Source: Planctomycetaceae bacterium
GTDB lineage: Bacteria; Planctomycetota; Planctomycetia; Planctomycetales; Planctomycetaceae
Length of the DNA: 17,477 nucleotides
Direction of reading: 5' to 3'
Assembly: GCA_947463775.1 (NCBI GenBank)
Contig: CANHVD010000040.1
Span: 1-17,477 of the forward strand
Shown: positions 1 to 7,764 of the stretch, piece after piece
How the letters are laid out: each line of letters begins with the position of its first letter
Numbering within the stretch: position 1 is the stretch's first letter
Notes under the pieces: generated by a model
Databases searched by the model: none
Told to the model about the DNA's origin: nothing
The model's input: only the letters and a program-made list of their open reading frames with translations
Position numbers and translations under genes: made by a program

Positions 1-116
1 CTGCAGTTGATCGTGACGTTGGCTCCACCCTTCGCCAGTTCGAGCGCGACGCCGCTGCCGATGCCCTTGGAAGATCCCGTCACGAGTGCGTTTTTGCCTT
101 CAAACTTGTAGTGCAT
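1..116 (-). CDS. Short-chain dehydrogenase/reductase (SDR), N-terminal fragment
   Basis: This gene runs off the left edge, and only the first 38 codons are present. The visible peptide begins MHYKFEGKNALVTGSSKGIG, which contains the classical SDR cofactor motif TGxxxGIG (residues 14-20) at the end of the first beta strand and turn of a Rossmann fold. It is followed by a helix (GSGVALELAKGGA) and a second strand (NVTINC). SDR enzymes are cytosolic NAD(P)H-dependent oxidoreductases; FabG-like reductases and sugar or alcohol dehydrogenases share this N-terminus, so the substrate cannot be assigned. The ATG at 116 is preceded by a weak AAGG about 6 nt upstream. It is transcribed away from the long spacer to its right. 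Family assignment is firm, the specific function is unknown. Confidence 0.85.
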   Translation of the reverse strand, partial: MHYKFEGKNALVTGSSKGIGSGVALELAKGGANVTINC

Positions 117-371
117 AGCCAACCTTGAATTCTGTTTCATCAATTGAAAAGTGGGATTATCCGCAGGACTGTTTGAGTCTCTGATGGCGATCAGTGACTG
201 TATTTGTCCCGGCATCTTCGTGCCCGAATACGAACTCGTCAATAGCCCGACTCCAGCCAATCCATTTGTCCCGCTGAACGGACTGTTGCACGCTGGGCCC
301 GGCCAGTTAGCCCCGGGACACGCTGTCCACCGGGACATCTTTTCCTGGTATTTGCGGTCCGTCTCCGGAAT

Positions 372-383
372 GCAACATGTTGC
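372..383. repeat. Perfect 12-bp palindrome in divergent promoter region
   Basis: GCAACATGTTGC reads the same on both strands and sits in the spacer between two divergent genes. That is a plausible position for a dimeric repressor or activator site. The half-site GCAACA recurs at 391-396. A 12-bp palindrome can arise by chance in a window of this length, so a regulatory role is only a possibility. Confidence 0.3.
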
Positions 384-478
384 TTAGACGGCAACAATTC
401 GAGAAGAAATACATCACAGGTGGGCGTGATGGATGAACCACCCCGCAAACTCTCGTAACGGCCTCGTTCCGATTAATC

Positions 479-502
479 GTTTCGTGCTTGCTGCAACGAA
501 AC
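479..502. other. Inverted repeat / possible stem-loop upstream of TerB-like gene
   Basis: GTTTCGT (479-485) and ACGAAAC (496-502) are exact inverted repeats enclosing a 10-nt loop. There is no T-run after either arm, so it does not look like an intrinsic terminator. It could be a protein-binding site or a structured leader element in the divergent promoter region. Confidence 0.3.
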
Positions 503-836
503 CACCCCGGCCTCTACCGACTATTGTTCGATGTGGACGCAGTTTCTGACAAACGGTCATCCGTGTTGTGATCTAGAGTTCATCCCCAAGCCAGAGAGTC
601 ACAGTTTCTTTGAACTCCGTTGTTAAAAAAGAATAGTCATGAGTTCTGCCGGCGTTGGCCAGTTTTGTTTGACGAAGCGATGTGTTTCGCTGGCTGTTTC
701 TGGCTGCCAGTCTGTTCTCAGGAGAATCGTCTCAGCTCCTTTATTGGCTTGGGCAGCAGACCGGAGAATGCATTAAGGCCAGAACAAGAACGCGGGATTT
801 GTCTCATCGATGTTTTGAGTCTGCGAACCCTTTACT

Positions 837-842
837 GAGGAG
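837..842 (+). promoter_or_regulatory. Strong Shine-Dalgarno site of the TerB-like gene
   Basis: GAGGAG lies 8 nt before the ATG at 851. It is one of the best ribosome-binding sites in a window where many starts have weak or no Shine-Dalgarno. It fixes the start of the TerB-like gene and supports this isolated small gene being real. Confidence 0.75.
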
Positions 843-850
843 AAGACGAA

Positions 851-1414
851 ATGTCTGAAGAAGTGTCCTCCGAAGAAATTTGCGTTCAAGGAGATGATGC
901 GACCATTCCCCCGTCAGGACTTGGCGATGAATACGGCGTGACGCATCTTCACCGGTCAGACCTCGACGATATTCGACAGGCCACGCAGATCATGAATCAC
1001 AGAGTTCTAATGGAACTCGTTGATTGCGGCGTCCGTGCGGAGTCACTCAATATCCTGACGCTTGTGCCATTGGTTCATGTGGCATGGTCAAACGGCAGGA
1101 TTGAAGACGAAGAACGTCTGGCCATTCTTGAAGCTGCCGCACAAGTCGGTGTCCGTGCTGACTCGCAGGGCTTTGTGCTCTTGAATGGTTGGCTCTGCTG
1201 TCGACCGCATCGCACTCTGATCCGCACGTGGAAAGATTATATCGCAGCCATCCAGAAACTTCTGAGCCCCGAAGCTTACAAAGCTTTACGCCTGAGCACA
1301 GTCAATCGCGCGAAGACCATAGCGGAGGCGTCCGGAGGAGTTCTGGGATTTCTGAAAGTCTCCCGCGCTGAAGAGGACGCGATTCACGAGCTTAACCTCG
1401 CCTTCGGCATCTGA
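851..1414 (+). CDS. TerB-like small cytosolic protein of unknown function
   Basis: This encodes 187 aa with no signal peptide or membrane segment. After an acidic N-terminus (about residues 1-45), the helical stretch LVPLVHVAWSNGRIEDEE (about 71-88) resembles the first half of TerB/TerB-like domains, where a small residue, a D/N-G turn and a conserved acidic helix start form a metal-binding four-helix bundle. Near the C-terminus, SRAEEDAIHELNLAF (171-185) resembles the second such helix. The middle contains CC (116-117) and a basic patch. TerB-like domains occur in tellurite resistance and in diverse stress or envelope proteins, but no ter operon partner is present, so a tellurite role should not be assumed. 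A strong GAGGAG site fixes the start. It is convergent with the sulfatase gene. I am confident it is a gene, but the family call is tentative. Confidence 0.7.
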   Translation: MSEEVSSEEICVQGDDATIPPSGLGDEYGVTHLHRSDLDDIRQATQIMNHRVLMELVDCGVRAESLNILTLVPLVHVAWSNGRIEDEERLAILEAAAQVGVRADSQGFVLLNGWLCCRPHRTLIRTWKDYIAAIQKLLSPEAYKALRLSTVNRAKTIAEASGGVLGFLKVSRAEEDAIHELNLAFGI

Positions 1415-1563
1415 TCTTCAAAAGCTTAACCCACGTTTCTCGTGATCACTGGTCCTTCCCTTTTTGCTACTTGCAAGACAGCATTTATCACTGAGCACTC
1501 GTCGGCATTGGCCACATTTGCGAAGTACTCACTTGCTGTCACGAGGCAGGGATCTGAAAAGAC

Positions 1564-3051
1564 TCAGGGGGCTTCCCATTCCGGAATGCCCTTGTCTTTC
1601 AACTGCTTGTTGTAAAGCTCATGATAGGGTTTCGTGGCTGACATCTCCGCACCCTCATTGACCATCATTGGGCGAGTCACTTTCCACCATTCGTCATACA
1701 CTTTTCGCATACTGCTTGCCACTTCCGGATGCTGATCCAAAACATTTGTCGTTTGTCCTGGATCAGCCTGCATATCGAATAACTGCTTGTCGTTCACGAA
1801 TCGAAACCGCTGATTTCGCACGCTGAAGTTCTTCCACTGAAAATCGTTCGGCTCCTGTCCTGTTTCCCAGCGACCGACATGAGTAAACAAATAGCGATCC
1901 TCCCATGCAGTTGATGGGTCGTTGACCAGAGGGAGCAGATTTCGCCCTTCGACCTGATTCTCGGGAAGCTCAGCTCCAGCGATCGCGGCCAGCGTTGGAA
2001 AGATGTCAATGTCTCCTGCAATCCGATCAATGTCCTGTGACGGCCAATGCTTATCCCAGCGAACAAAAAAGGGAACTCGTACTCCACCCTCATCCGGCGA
2101 ACCCTTGAGCCCCTTCATGCCAGCGTTGTACGGCCGCATTTCAACGCCATCCGCTGACTTGCCCATGACAGAGTTTGGTTTGCCGGAAGCTCCACCGGTC
2201 ATGCCATTGTCTGACATGAACACGACGACCGTGTTTTCCATCAGCTTCTGTTGCTCCAGATGGTTTATCAGCTTTCCAACATTGTCGTCGATATTCTCGA
2301 TCATCCCATAGTAAGCCGCCTGTTCCTCATCAAATCCGCACTCCAGAAATCTCTTCTTCGATGCCTCAGGGGCCAGATAGGGTCCATGAGGAGCATTTGG
2401 TGCGATGTAGGCGAAGAAGGGTTGCCTGGCTTTTGACGTCTTTGAGATCCAGCCAGCGGCCGCCGAGAAGAACACGTCGGTGCAGAAGCCACGGGTTTTC
2501 ACGAACTGCCCGTTATAGCGAATCACCGGATCGAAATACGAATTCTCCGGCGAGTCGGCACAACTGCAGGCATACGCCTGTCCAATGCCACCAGCTCCGT
2601 GAATGAAGGTTTCATCAAAGCCTCTGTTGTAAGGTTGATAAGCCTCTTCATCTCCCAAATGCCATTTACCAAAGATCCCAGTGGTGTAGCCGACCTTTTT
2701 CAGAATCTGCGGCAGCGTGACCGCGTTCAAAGTGAGTCGCTCACGCTCCAGAATCGTATGAGTAATCCCGTTTCGCATTGAGTGTCGGCCCGTCATCAAC
2801 GCGGATCGAGTCGGGCTGCATGTCGGCGACACAAGAAACCGAGTGAACCGGGTACTGAGATCATGCAAACGATCAAGATGCGGGGTCTTCAGCCACGGAT
2901 GCCCATGTCGTCCCAGCGGCCCGTATCCCTGATCATCGGTAATGATCAATACGATATTCGGAGTTGGGTTTTCAGCCGCCGAAAGCAAACTGCTGATTGA
3001 GCAGATGAGCCAGCAGAAGGCCATGGTGGCGAAACTCATTCTTTGAAGCAT
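1564..3051 (-). CDS. Secreted type I (Cys-type) sulfatase, arylsulfatase A family
   Basis: This encodes about 495 aa and hydrolyses sulfate esters, probably on sulfated polysaccharides in the periplasm or outside the cell. The first 26 residues form a signal peptide (hydrophobic FATMAFCWLICSISSLLSA). The metal-binding start PNIVLIITDDQGYG follows, with D39 and D40. The formylglycine signature is SPTCSPTR, with Cys78 the residue oxidised by formylglycine-generating enzyme. Other active-site elements are GKWHLG (K129, H131), APHGPY (H222), SDNG (D281, N282) and KGLKGSPDEGG (around K316). All catalytic positions look intact. The open frame extends 41 codons upstream, but the ATG at 3051 has GGGAG 6 nt before it, starts exactly at the signal peptide, and avoids overlap with the upstream gene. 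It lies 82 bp behind the BatA-like gene on the same strand and may be cotranscribed. Multiple sulfatases are a planctomycete hallmark; the exact substrate is unknown. Confidence 0.93.
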   Translation of the reverse strand: MLQRMSFATMAFCWLICSISSLLSAAENPTPNIVLIITDDQGYGPLGRHGHPWLKTPHLDRLHDLSTRFTRFLVSPTCSPTRSALMTGRHSMRNGITHTILERERLTLNAVTLPQILKKVGYTTGIFGKWHLGDEEAYQPYNRGFDETFIHGAGGIGQAYACSCADSPENSYFDPVIRYNGQFVKTRGFCTDVFFSAAAGWISKTSKARQPFFAYIAPNAPHGPYLAPEASKKRFLECGFDEEQAAYYGMIENIDDNVGKLINHLEQQKLMENTVVVFMSDNGMTGGASGKPNSVMGKSADGVEMRPYNAGMKGLKGSPDEGGVRVPFFVRWDKHWPSQDIDRIAGDIDIFPTLAAIAGAELPENQVEGRNLLPLVNDPSTAWEDRYLFTHVGRWETGQEPNDFQWKNFSVRNQRFRFVNDKQLFDMQADPGQTTNVLDQHPEVASSMRKVYDEWWKVTRPMMVNEGAEMSATKPYHELYNKQLKDKGIPEWEAP

Positions 3052-3133
3052 GGAAGACTCCCGCGGAATTGTCAGGTGAAAGACAACGTGGCTCTGATCT
3101 CCACCCCGCACGTGCTGACAGAGAAAAGTTGGG

Positions 3134-5218
3134 TCAGGAAATGAATCGTCGTTGATAAAGAATCCATTCGACACAAGTCAGAATCACGGCGCAGATCGTC
3201 AGGTAAATCCAGAGCGGTCGACTCAACCAACGCGACATTTGTGATCCATTCCCGAACGTTGATAAGATCGATGCTCGCGGCCGCAAATCCGACTCTTTTA
3301 TGTTGGCCAGATTGACGGCTACAACGGCATAGGCGTTCGCGTTTTCAGAAACCGGGGAATCTACGTTCGCTGAAGCTGTCAAAGTCCACAGCCCGACTTC
3401 ATTCAATGGCCCTGTTGTCACGGTTGCCCCACCACTTGCGTCATTGAAGGCAGGCACTGGCGTCAGTCCGGACCGTATTCCCGTCGGCGAGGACAATTGC
3501 AAAGGCTCACTCACGGCTGCCGTCAGAGGAATTCTCACAACGCCTCCAGAATTCGCCGATGGCACGATTTCTCCAGTCGTGCCAGAAAACCATCCGAGCG
3601 CGTTAGAGACCATGATCGGGAAGGCCGTACGAAAGGCGAGATCGCTGCTGTCGAGACTCACGGTCAGGACGAGACATTTCCCTTCGACTCGCGGCACAAT
3701 GGCAAAGATCGGTGCGCCGGTAGCCGTGCTGGCCAGAACCTGAGGGCTAACGCTGAAGATCAATTCACGTGCTTCCGGGACAACGACATTGTCGAGTCGG
3801 AAGTGACGCATCAGCGGTGACGCGGAATCCTGATCGGCGATCAGCGGATTCTCAAGACGCTCTCCAGCCTCCCAGTATTCGCACTTCCCGATCGGATCAA
3901 TCACAAACATGTTGCCCTTGGGAAGCTGGTCAGGAATTCGCCCATGCAGGATGACCAGAGAATCCTCCGGCCAAGTTGCGGGAAATTCAGAAACGACAGT
4001 GACTTCGACCAGTGGATTCGCCTCAAAGACCTTCTCCAGAAACAGATTCCCTGTCGTGACGATTAAAACCTTCTGAATCATTCGTGCGGGGAGAATGGAC
4101 CAGGCATTGTTGTCTGTTTGAAGTCCATCACTGCTGAGCAATCCGGCTGCAGACTCATTCTGCTCCGGGCCGTCGAGGCTTGCCGTGGCTGGCGAAGTTG
4201 AAAGCGGCTCGACTATTTTGCCAGGCTGAATCTGAGCCCCAGACTGAATCTGAGTCAATGTGGCTGCAACAACTCCACCCTCGAGAGATGTTTTCTCCAG
4301 AGTTCGAGTCCACAGCTCCTCGGGCTGAAGATTCAGCGGCAGCACATCGATCGGAATATCATCCAGAGTTAATTCGATGCGACAACTGACCGCGACGGCA
4401 GACGCATTCTTAACGGACACTAATGTTTCATAACCAATCGCATCGGCAAGGCTTCTCCGAACCTGAAACTGAGTGATCCCGACGTTCGACGCGTCTGTCG
4501 AGAACAATCGATACTCGACCACTGGCTCCAATTTCTTCGCCGCTTGATCACCAGGTGTTTTGTCGTCTGCCTCTTCCTCTGGCAAGCGACCATCGGCCGG
4601 CGACAGCTCAACCGACTTAGCAGCTGAATCATCAGCGCAGCCATCGGTCAAAACAATGATCTCACCGTGCGAGTGGCTTCCGATCAGTTTGCGAGCGAGT
4701 TCAATGGCCGGCTGCACAGATGTTGGGCCGTCGGAAAAAACAATGCTTTGCAACGCTTCATGCAAAGTGGGACTGTGTCCCGTCAGGCTGGCCACGACTT
4801 CCGGTGATTCCCCTGCAAGGATAATTGACAGTTCATCCTGAAACCGAAGTCCATCAATGATTTCGGCGGCTGCTTCTTTTGCCGCATCAAGTCGAGTTGG
4901 ACGGATATCCGTGGCACGCATACTGGCCGAATTATCAACAACCATCACTAGTCGGCGAGCCTGCAGCGACTGCCAGGAGAAATACGGATTCATGAGCGCG
5001 AGCACGATCAGGATCAGGAGCAGCAACTGCAGAAGCAATGAGTACCAGTGGCGAAATTGCTGCCACAATGATCTTGGTGGCTTCTCTTCGAAGATCTGCT
5101 TCCAGAACAGATTCGTTGAGACCGGGACACGACGCAGCCGCACCTTGAGAATATAAAGTGCCACGATTGGCAGCGCGAGGGCTGTCAGGGTCAGGGCGAT
5201 AGGGAGGGCAAAGGACAT
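3134..5218 (-). CDS. BatA-like membrane protein with von Willebrand factor A domain
   Basis: This encodes about 694 aa. The N-terminus MSFALPIALTLTALALPIVA is the BatA N-terminal membrane helix, followed by the conserved basic turn (KVRLRRVPVSTNLFW) and a second helix (about 59-80). The vWA domain begins at about 90 with a complete MIDAS: D95-x-S97-x-S99 (VVDNSASM), T166 and D192 (LTDG). A long beta-rich segment follows, and a final helix lies at about 668-688 (PLWIYLTICAVILTCVEW). In other bacteria BatA-type proteins work with MoxR AAA+ ATPases and DUF58 proteins in envelope stress or metal-chelatase-like assembly. Neither partner is visible here. The frame is open 48 codons further upstream (to 5362), but that extension is proline- and arginine-rich and precedes the obvious membrane helix, so I chose 5218. 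No good Shine-Dalgarno is visible at that start. It is divergent from the DUF1501 gene. Confidence 0.85.
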   Translation of the reverse strand: MSFALPIALTLTALALPIVALYILKVRLRRVPVSTNLFWKQIFEEKPPRSLWQQFRHWYSLLLQLLLLILIVLALMNPYFSWQSLQARRLVMVVDNSASMRATDIRPTRLDAAKEAAAEIIDGLRFQDELSIILAGESPEVVASLTGHSPTLHEALQSIVFSDGPTSVQPAIELARKLIGSHSHGEIIVLTDGCADDSAAKSVELSPADGRLPEEEADDKTPGDQAAKKLEPVVEYRLFSTDASNVGITQFQVRRSLADAIGYETLVSVKNASAVAVSCRIELTLDDIPIDVLPLNLQPEELWTRTLEKTSLEGGVVAATLTQIQSGAQIQPGKIVEPLSTSPATASLDGPEQNESAAGLLSSDGLQTDNNAWSILPARMIQKVLIVTTGNLFLEKVFEANPLVEVTVVSEFPATWPEDSLVILHGRIPDQLPKGNMFVIDPIGKCEYWEAGERLENPLIADQDSASPLMRHFRLDNVVVPEARELIFSVSPQVLASTATGAPIFAIVPRVEGKCLVLTVSLDSSDLAFRTAFPIMVSNALGWFSGTTGEIVPSANSGGVVRIPLTAAVSEPLQLSSPTGIRSGLTPVPAFNDASGGATVTTGPLNEVGLWTLTASANVDSPVSENANAYAVVAVNLANIKESDLRPRASILSTFGNGSQMSRWLSRPLWIYLTICAVILTCVEWILYQRRFIS

Positions 5219-5505
5219 AGGAAGTCGTGTCAGTTGTTCAGTGTGTTCCCTGCGGCGGGAACTCGAACGAGGATCTTTCGGGGGCGGATTAGTGCTAGGA
5301 TTTCGACGCATTGTTAACAAAAGCGGCAATATTCTCCACCCGGTGCCCAACTGATGCTGCATTCGCGAAGCTCTGAGTTATCCTTTCAATCACAGCAGCC
5401 CACTGCTCGGGCGTCGTCAGCGGGGATTCAGCCCTCTCGAAGCCATGAAATTGTGACCGGTTGTACGTGTTGTTCTTCTCTGCTGATTCCTTCAGGTGCG
5501 TTTCG
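5219..5505. promoter_or_regulatory. Divergent intergenic region between BatA-like and DUF1501 genes
   Basis: This 287-bp stretch must hold the promoters for both divergent genes. I find no clean -35/-10 pair at standard spacing. An AT-rich patch (5308-5335) including GTTAAC is the best candidate promoter zone. An open frame on the minus strand crosses the region (5594-5295), but it runs antisense through the DUF1501 leader peptide and is probably not a gene. Confidence 0.35.
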
Positions 5506-6942
5506 ATGCTGCGGTTTGTCAGCTCAAACCAGGACCAGAATCCGGGAGTCTCCCGCAGGGAATGGCTGCGCATTGGAGGGCTCGGCGGGCTCAATTGGGC
5601 GCTGCCTGGGCTAATGCCTCAAAGAGCATCAGCCAGCGACATGGAAGCGTCTGCACCGGGCTTCGGAAAAGCGAAGGCCGTCATCGTGGTTTTCGCCAGT
5701 GGCGGACAGAGCCAAGTCGATCTGTGGGATCCCAAGCCGGATGCTCCGGAAGAAGTTCGAGGAGCATTCAAGTCGATCCAGACATCTGTGTCGGGCGTTA
5801 GATTCTGTGAACACATGCCCCGGATCGCTCGTATTGCTGACCGGCTGAGTATCGTCCGCAGTATGTCGCATGAAGATCTCGACCACGGGTCTGCATTTTA
5901 TCTTTCGATGACAGGACGATATCACCGCCGTCGTTCAGGAAATCCTTTACCTGCTCCGGAAGACATGCCCTGTCACGGCGCGGTGCTGCATCGTGTTCGC
6001 CCGAACTCGGCATTTCCGCAGACCGCCATTCATCTGAACGGCCCCGCAGAAGTGCCTTTGATTCTGGGGCCCGGTCAGTTCGGAGGTTTCCTCGGCAAGG
6101 GCTATGATCCTCTGACGCTGGGTGATGTCACAAAAGATGACAGCGCGGTACCATCGCTGATGCCTCACGCGGACCTCCCGGAAATTCGTATGCAGGCACG
6201 TAAGTCACTTCTGCAATCTGTCGAAGGCAATATGCATCTTTTGGAGCAGCAGAAGCTCGAGTTGGACAAGCACGCGCTGTATCAGCAGGCATTCAATATG
6301 CTGGCTCGTCCACAAGCCAGAGAGGCGTTTGATCTTTCCAGAGAGCCGGAGTCCCTGAGAAACAGATACGGGAGAAACCGTTCCGGGCAGGCCTGTTTGC
6401 TGGCGCGGCGACTTGTGCAGGCCGGCGTTCCGCTGGTGACCGTGATCTGGTCGCACAACAATCGAGGTCAGGACATCGATCCGACGAACACAGATCTTTA
6501 CGGTTGGGACAACCACAACGATATCTTCGAAGGTTTGCAGCATCATCTTCTGCCGCGTTTTGATCAGGGCTTTTCGGCGTTGATTGAAGATCTTGATGAA
6601 AAAGGAATGCTGGAAGACACGCTCGTCATCTGCATGGGCGAATTCGGCCGAGCCCCGTTGGTGGCGTTGGAACGCAACTTCGCTGGAGCTACCCCGGGCC
6701 GCAAGCACTGGAGCTCAGTCTACTCCATCGCCATGGCAGGTGCCGGTGTTCAACGCGGAGCCGTCATCGGCGAATCCGATAGTCGAGGTGCTTTTCCGCG
6801 AACAGAAGCCTACGGTCCGTGGGATGTCACCGCCACGATGTTTTCCGCGCTTGGCATCAACCCACATCAGCTTTACTACGATCTCGTCGATCGCCCTATC
6901 CCGATCTGCGATGGGCGAGTGATTTCGGCCGTGTATGGGTGA
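5506..6942 (+). CDS. DUF1501 family protein with twin-arginine-like leader
   Basis: This encodes 478 aa. The N-terminus has SRREWLRIGGLGG (R17-R18), the planctomycete-type leader of DUF1501 proteins that resembles a Tat signal, suggesting export of a folded protein. Family hallmarks follow: FASGGQSQVDLWDPKPDAP (63-81), the SMSHEDLDHGSAFYL region (119-133), a MGEFGRAPL motif, the GRKHW motif, and a C-terminal GPWDVTATMF segment. The length is normal for the family. DUF1501 belongs to the alkaline phosphatase/sulfatase-like superfamily, but its reaction is not established. The open frame extends upstream to a TTG at 5461; I prefer the ATG at 5506, which has AGGTG about 8 nt upstream and lets the leader begin normally. 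In planctomycetes DUF1501 genes usually sit beside a DUF1549/DUF1553 cytochrome-type gene, and none is present here. It is convergent with the lipoprotein cluster, only 29 bp away. Confidence 0.92.
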   Translation: MLRFVSSNQDQNPGVSRREWLRIGGLGGLNWALPGLMPQRASASDMEASAPGFGKAKAVIVVFASGGQSQVDLWDPKPDAPEEVRGAFKSIQTSVSGVRFCEHMPRIARIADRLSIVRSMSHEDLDHGSAFYLSMTGRYHRRRSGNPLPAPEDMPCHGAVLHRVRPNSAFPQTAIHLNGPAEVPLILGPGQFGGFLGKGYDPLTLGDVTKDDSAVPSLMPHADLPEIRMQARKSLLQSVEGNMHLLEQQKLELDKHALYQQAFNMLARPQAREAFDLSREPESLRNRYGRNRSGQACLLARRLVQAGVPLVTVIWSHNNRGQDIDPTNTDLYGWDNHNDIFEGLQHHLLPRFDQGFSALIEDLDEKGMLEDTLVICMGEFGRAPLVALERNFAGATPGRKHWSSVYSIAMAGAGVQRGAVIGESDSRGAFPRTEAYGPWDVTATMFSALGINPHQLYYDLVDRPIPICDGRVISAVYG

Positions 6943-6946
6943 TTGA

Positions 6947-6959
6947 ATGAGAAGCTCAT
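6947..6959. terminator. Small stem-loop between convergent genes
   Basis: ATGAG-AAG-CTCAT forms a 5-bp stem in the 29-bp gap between the DUF1501 stop and the stop of the first lipoprotein gene. The location suits a bidirectional terminator, but the stem is short, AT-rich and lacks a T-run, so this is a weak candidate. Confidence 0.25.
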
Positions 6960-6971
6960 CTCTCCCCTGAA

Positions 6972-7691
6972 TCAAGCCGCGCTGCTGATGTCATCGCCGT
7001 GGAGGTAAGGATAGAACATTCGGCCGATTTCATCGCTCAGACGCCAGATGTATTCCATGCGAAATGTGTCATAGCTCACATCGGCTGCGGAACGTGGCAC
7101 CTGGATCGGGAAGATACTGTTGACCTCACGTGAGAAGATACGTTTGCCGTCTCCATCAGCTTCCATTTCATACACGCTCACGATCGCATCGCACCGTCCG
7201 CGAAACAGAGTATTGCTGTCGCGTTCATAGAGCGAGAAAGCACTCACATCAATGTAGATCACAAAGTTGACGTCAAATTCTGCTCCGACTTCCACGGCCG
7301 TATCCCAGTCAGGATTGTCTCTCAGCCAAGTCTGTACTTCAGCATAGTTCACGACTTCAATCTTCTTTGACGCGATCTGATTAGTGACTCGGTTGGCGAT
7401 AATGTGGTCGATGTTGTCGAACTGGTATTTCAGCTCATCCGAGGCGTAGCAAACAACCGCGACTCGGACGTCTTTATCCGTCATCGATTTTTGTGTTTCC
7501 TTCTCGAACAGCGGTTCAATCTGAGGAGGACCGCCAATGAGATATCCCAGCAGCAAAAAGTAGTTGCAACCCGGAATTGTGATCAGCATGATCCCCGTTA
7601 GTACAAGTCTTGTCAGAAGCGAGACCATACTGCGCCGCCCGATGCCTTGCTGCGTTGTCGAAGCGGAATTGATTTGTCGGTGAAGCATCAT
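6972..7691 (-). CDS. Predicted lipoprotein of unknown family (paralogue A)
   Basis: This encodes 239 aa. A hydrophobic segment (LLTRLVLTGIMLITIPGC) ends in a lipobox IPGC with Cys42, so the mature protein is probably lipid-anchored in the envelope. Two adjacent ATGs begin the frame at 7691; an internal ATG at 7628 would give a more typical lipoprotein leader with Cys21, and neither has a clear Shine-Dalgarno. The mature part shows a strand (VRVAVVCYA), a helix (about 95-107), a strand (IEVVNYAEV), then a WLRDNPDW segment and FDVNFVIYIDVSAFSL. This order resembles the small alpha/beta domain of LpoB, TolB-N and CsgG-type envelope proteins, though that is a topology guess. It is clearly paralogous to the next gene upstream. 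It is the last gene of a same-strand cluster. The biochemical role is unknown. Confidence 0.8.
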   Translation of the reverse strand: MMLHRQINSASTTQQGIGRRSMVSLLTRLVLTGIMLITIPGCNYFLLLGYLIGGPPQIEPLFEKETQKSMTDKDVRVAVVCYASDELKYQFDNIDHIIANRVTNQIASKKIEVVNYAEVQTWLRDNPDWDTAVEVGAEFDVNFVIYIDVSAFSLYERDSNTLFRGRCDAIVSVYEMEADGDGKRIFSREVNSIFPIQVPRSAADVSYDTFRMEYIWRLSDEIGRMFYPYLHGDDISSAA

Positions 7692-7764
7692 GGCAGATTC
7701 CAGATCGAACGACGTCGGAGGGGGGAGATAGTCAGGGAGAGGATCAGGGCGGGAGTCTGAAGAA

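Larger units (their letters stand above)
117..850. other. Long intergenic spacer between divergent genes, with small palindromes
   Basis: This spacer of about 730 bp lies between the divergently transcribed SDR gene and the TerB-like gene and should carry both promoters. I see no convincing gene in it: the open frames here are arginine-rich or start at TTG and lack domain signatures. Visible structure includes a perfect 12-bp palindrome GCAACATGTTGC (372-383), a stem GTTTCGT/ACGAAAC around a 10-nt loop (479-502), a short hairpin GGACA-CGC-TGTCC (316-328), and a 10-bp direct repeat AACCACCCCG (437-446 and 500-509). Any of these could be a regulator site, but none matches an operator I recognise. 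No tRNA-like cloverleaf or CRISPR-like periodicity was seen. Confidence 0.5.

Noticed and set aside
239..448. Minus-strand 69-aa frame in the first spacer
   Set aside because: Arg-rich composition with no motif, membrane segment or good ribosome-binding site; typical of spurious frames in planctomycete spacers.
620..838. Plus-strand 72-aa frame ending just before the TerB-like gene
   Set aside because: Starts at TTG without a Shine-Dalgarno, has no domain signature, and its apparent linkage to the next gene is explained by chance placement of a stop in the leader.
851..1414. Calling the TerB-like gene a tellurite-resistance determinant
   Set aside because: No TerC, TerD or other ter operon gene is present; TerB-like domains occur in many unrelated contexts.
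3052..3174. 41-codon N-terminal extension of the sulfatase
   Set aside because: It would bury the signal peptide, overlap the upstream gene and ignore the GGGAG site placed 6 nt before the ATG at 3051.
5295..5594. Minus-strand 99-aa open frame upstream of the BatA-like gene with a protein-like C-terminus
   Set aside because: It runs antisense through the conserved twin-arginine leader of the DUF1501 gene, starts at a non-ATG codon, has no internal Met and shows no DUF58 or MoxR similarity.
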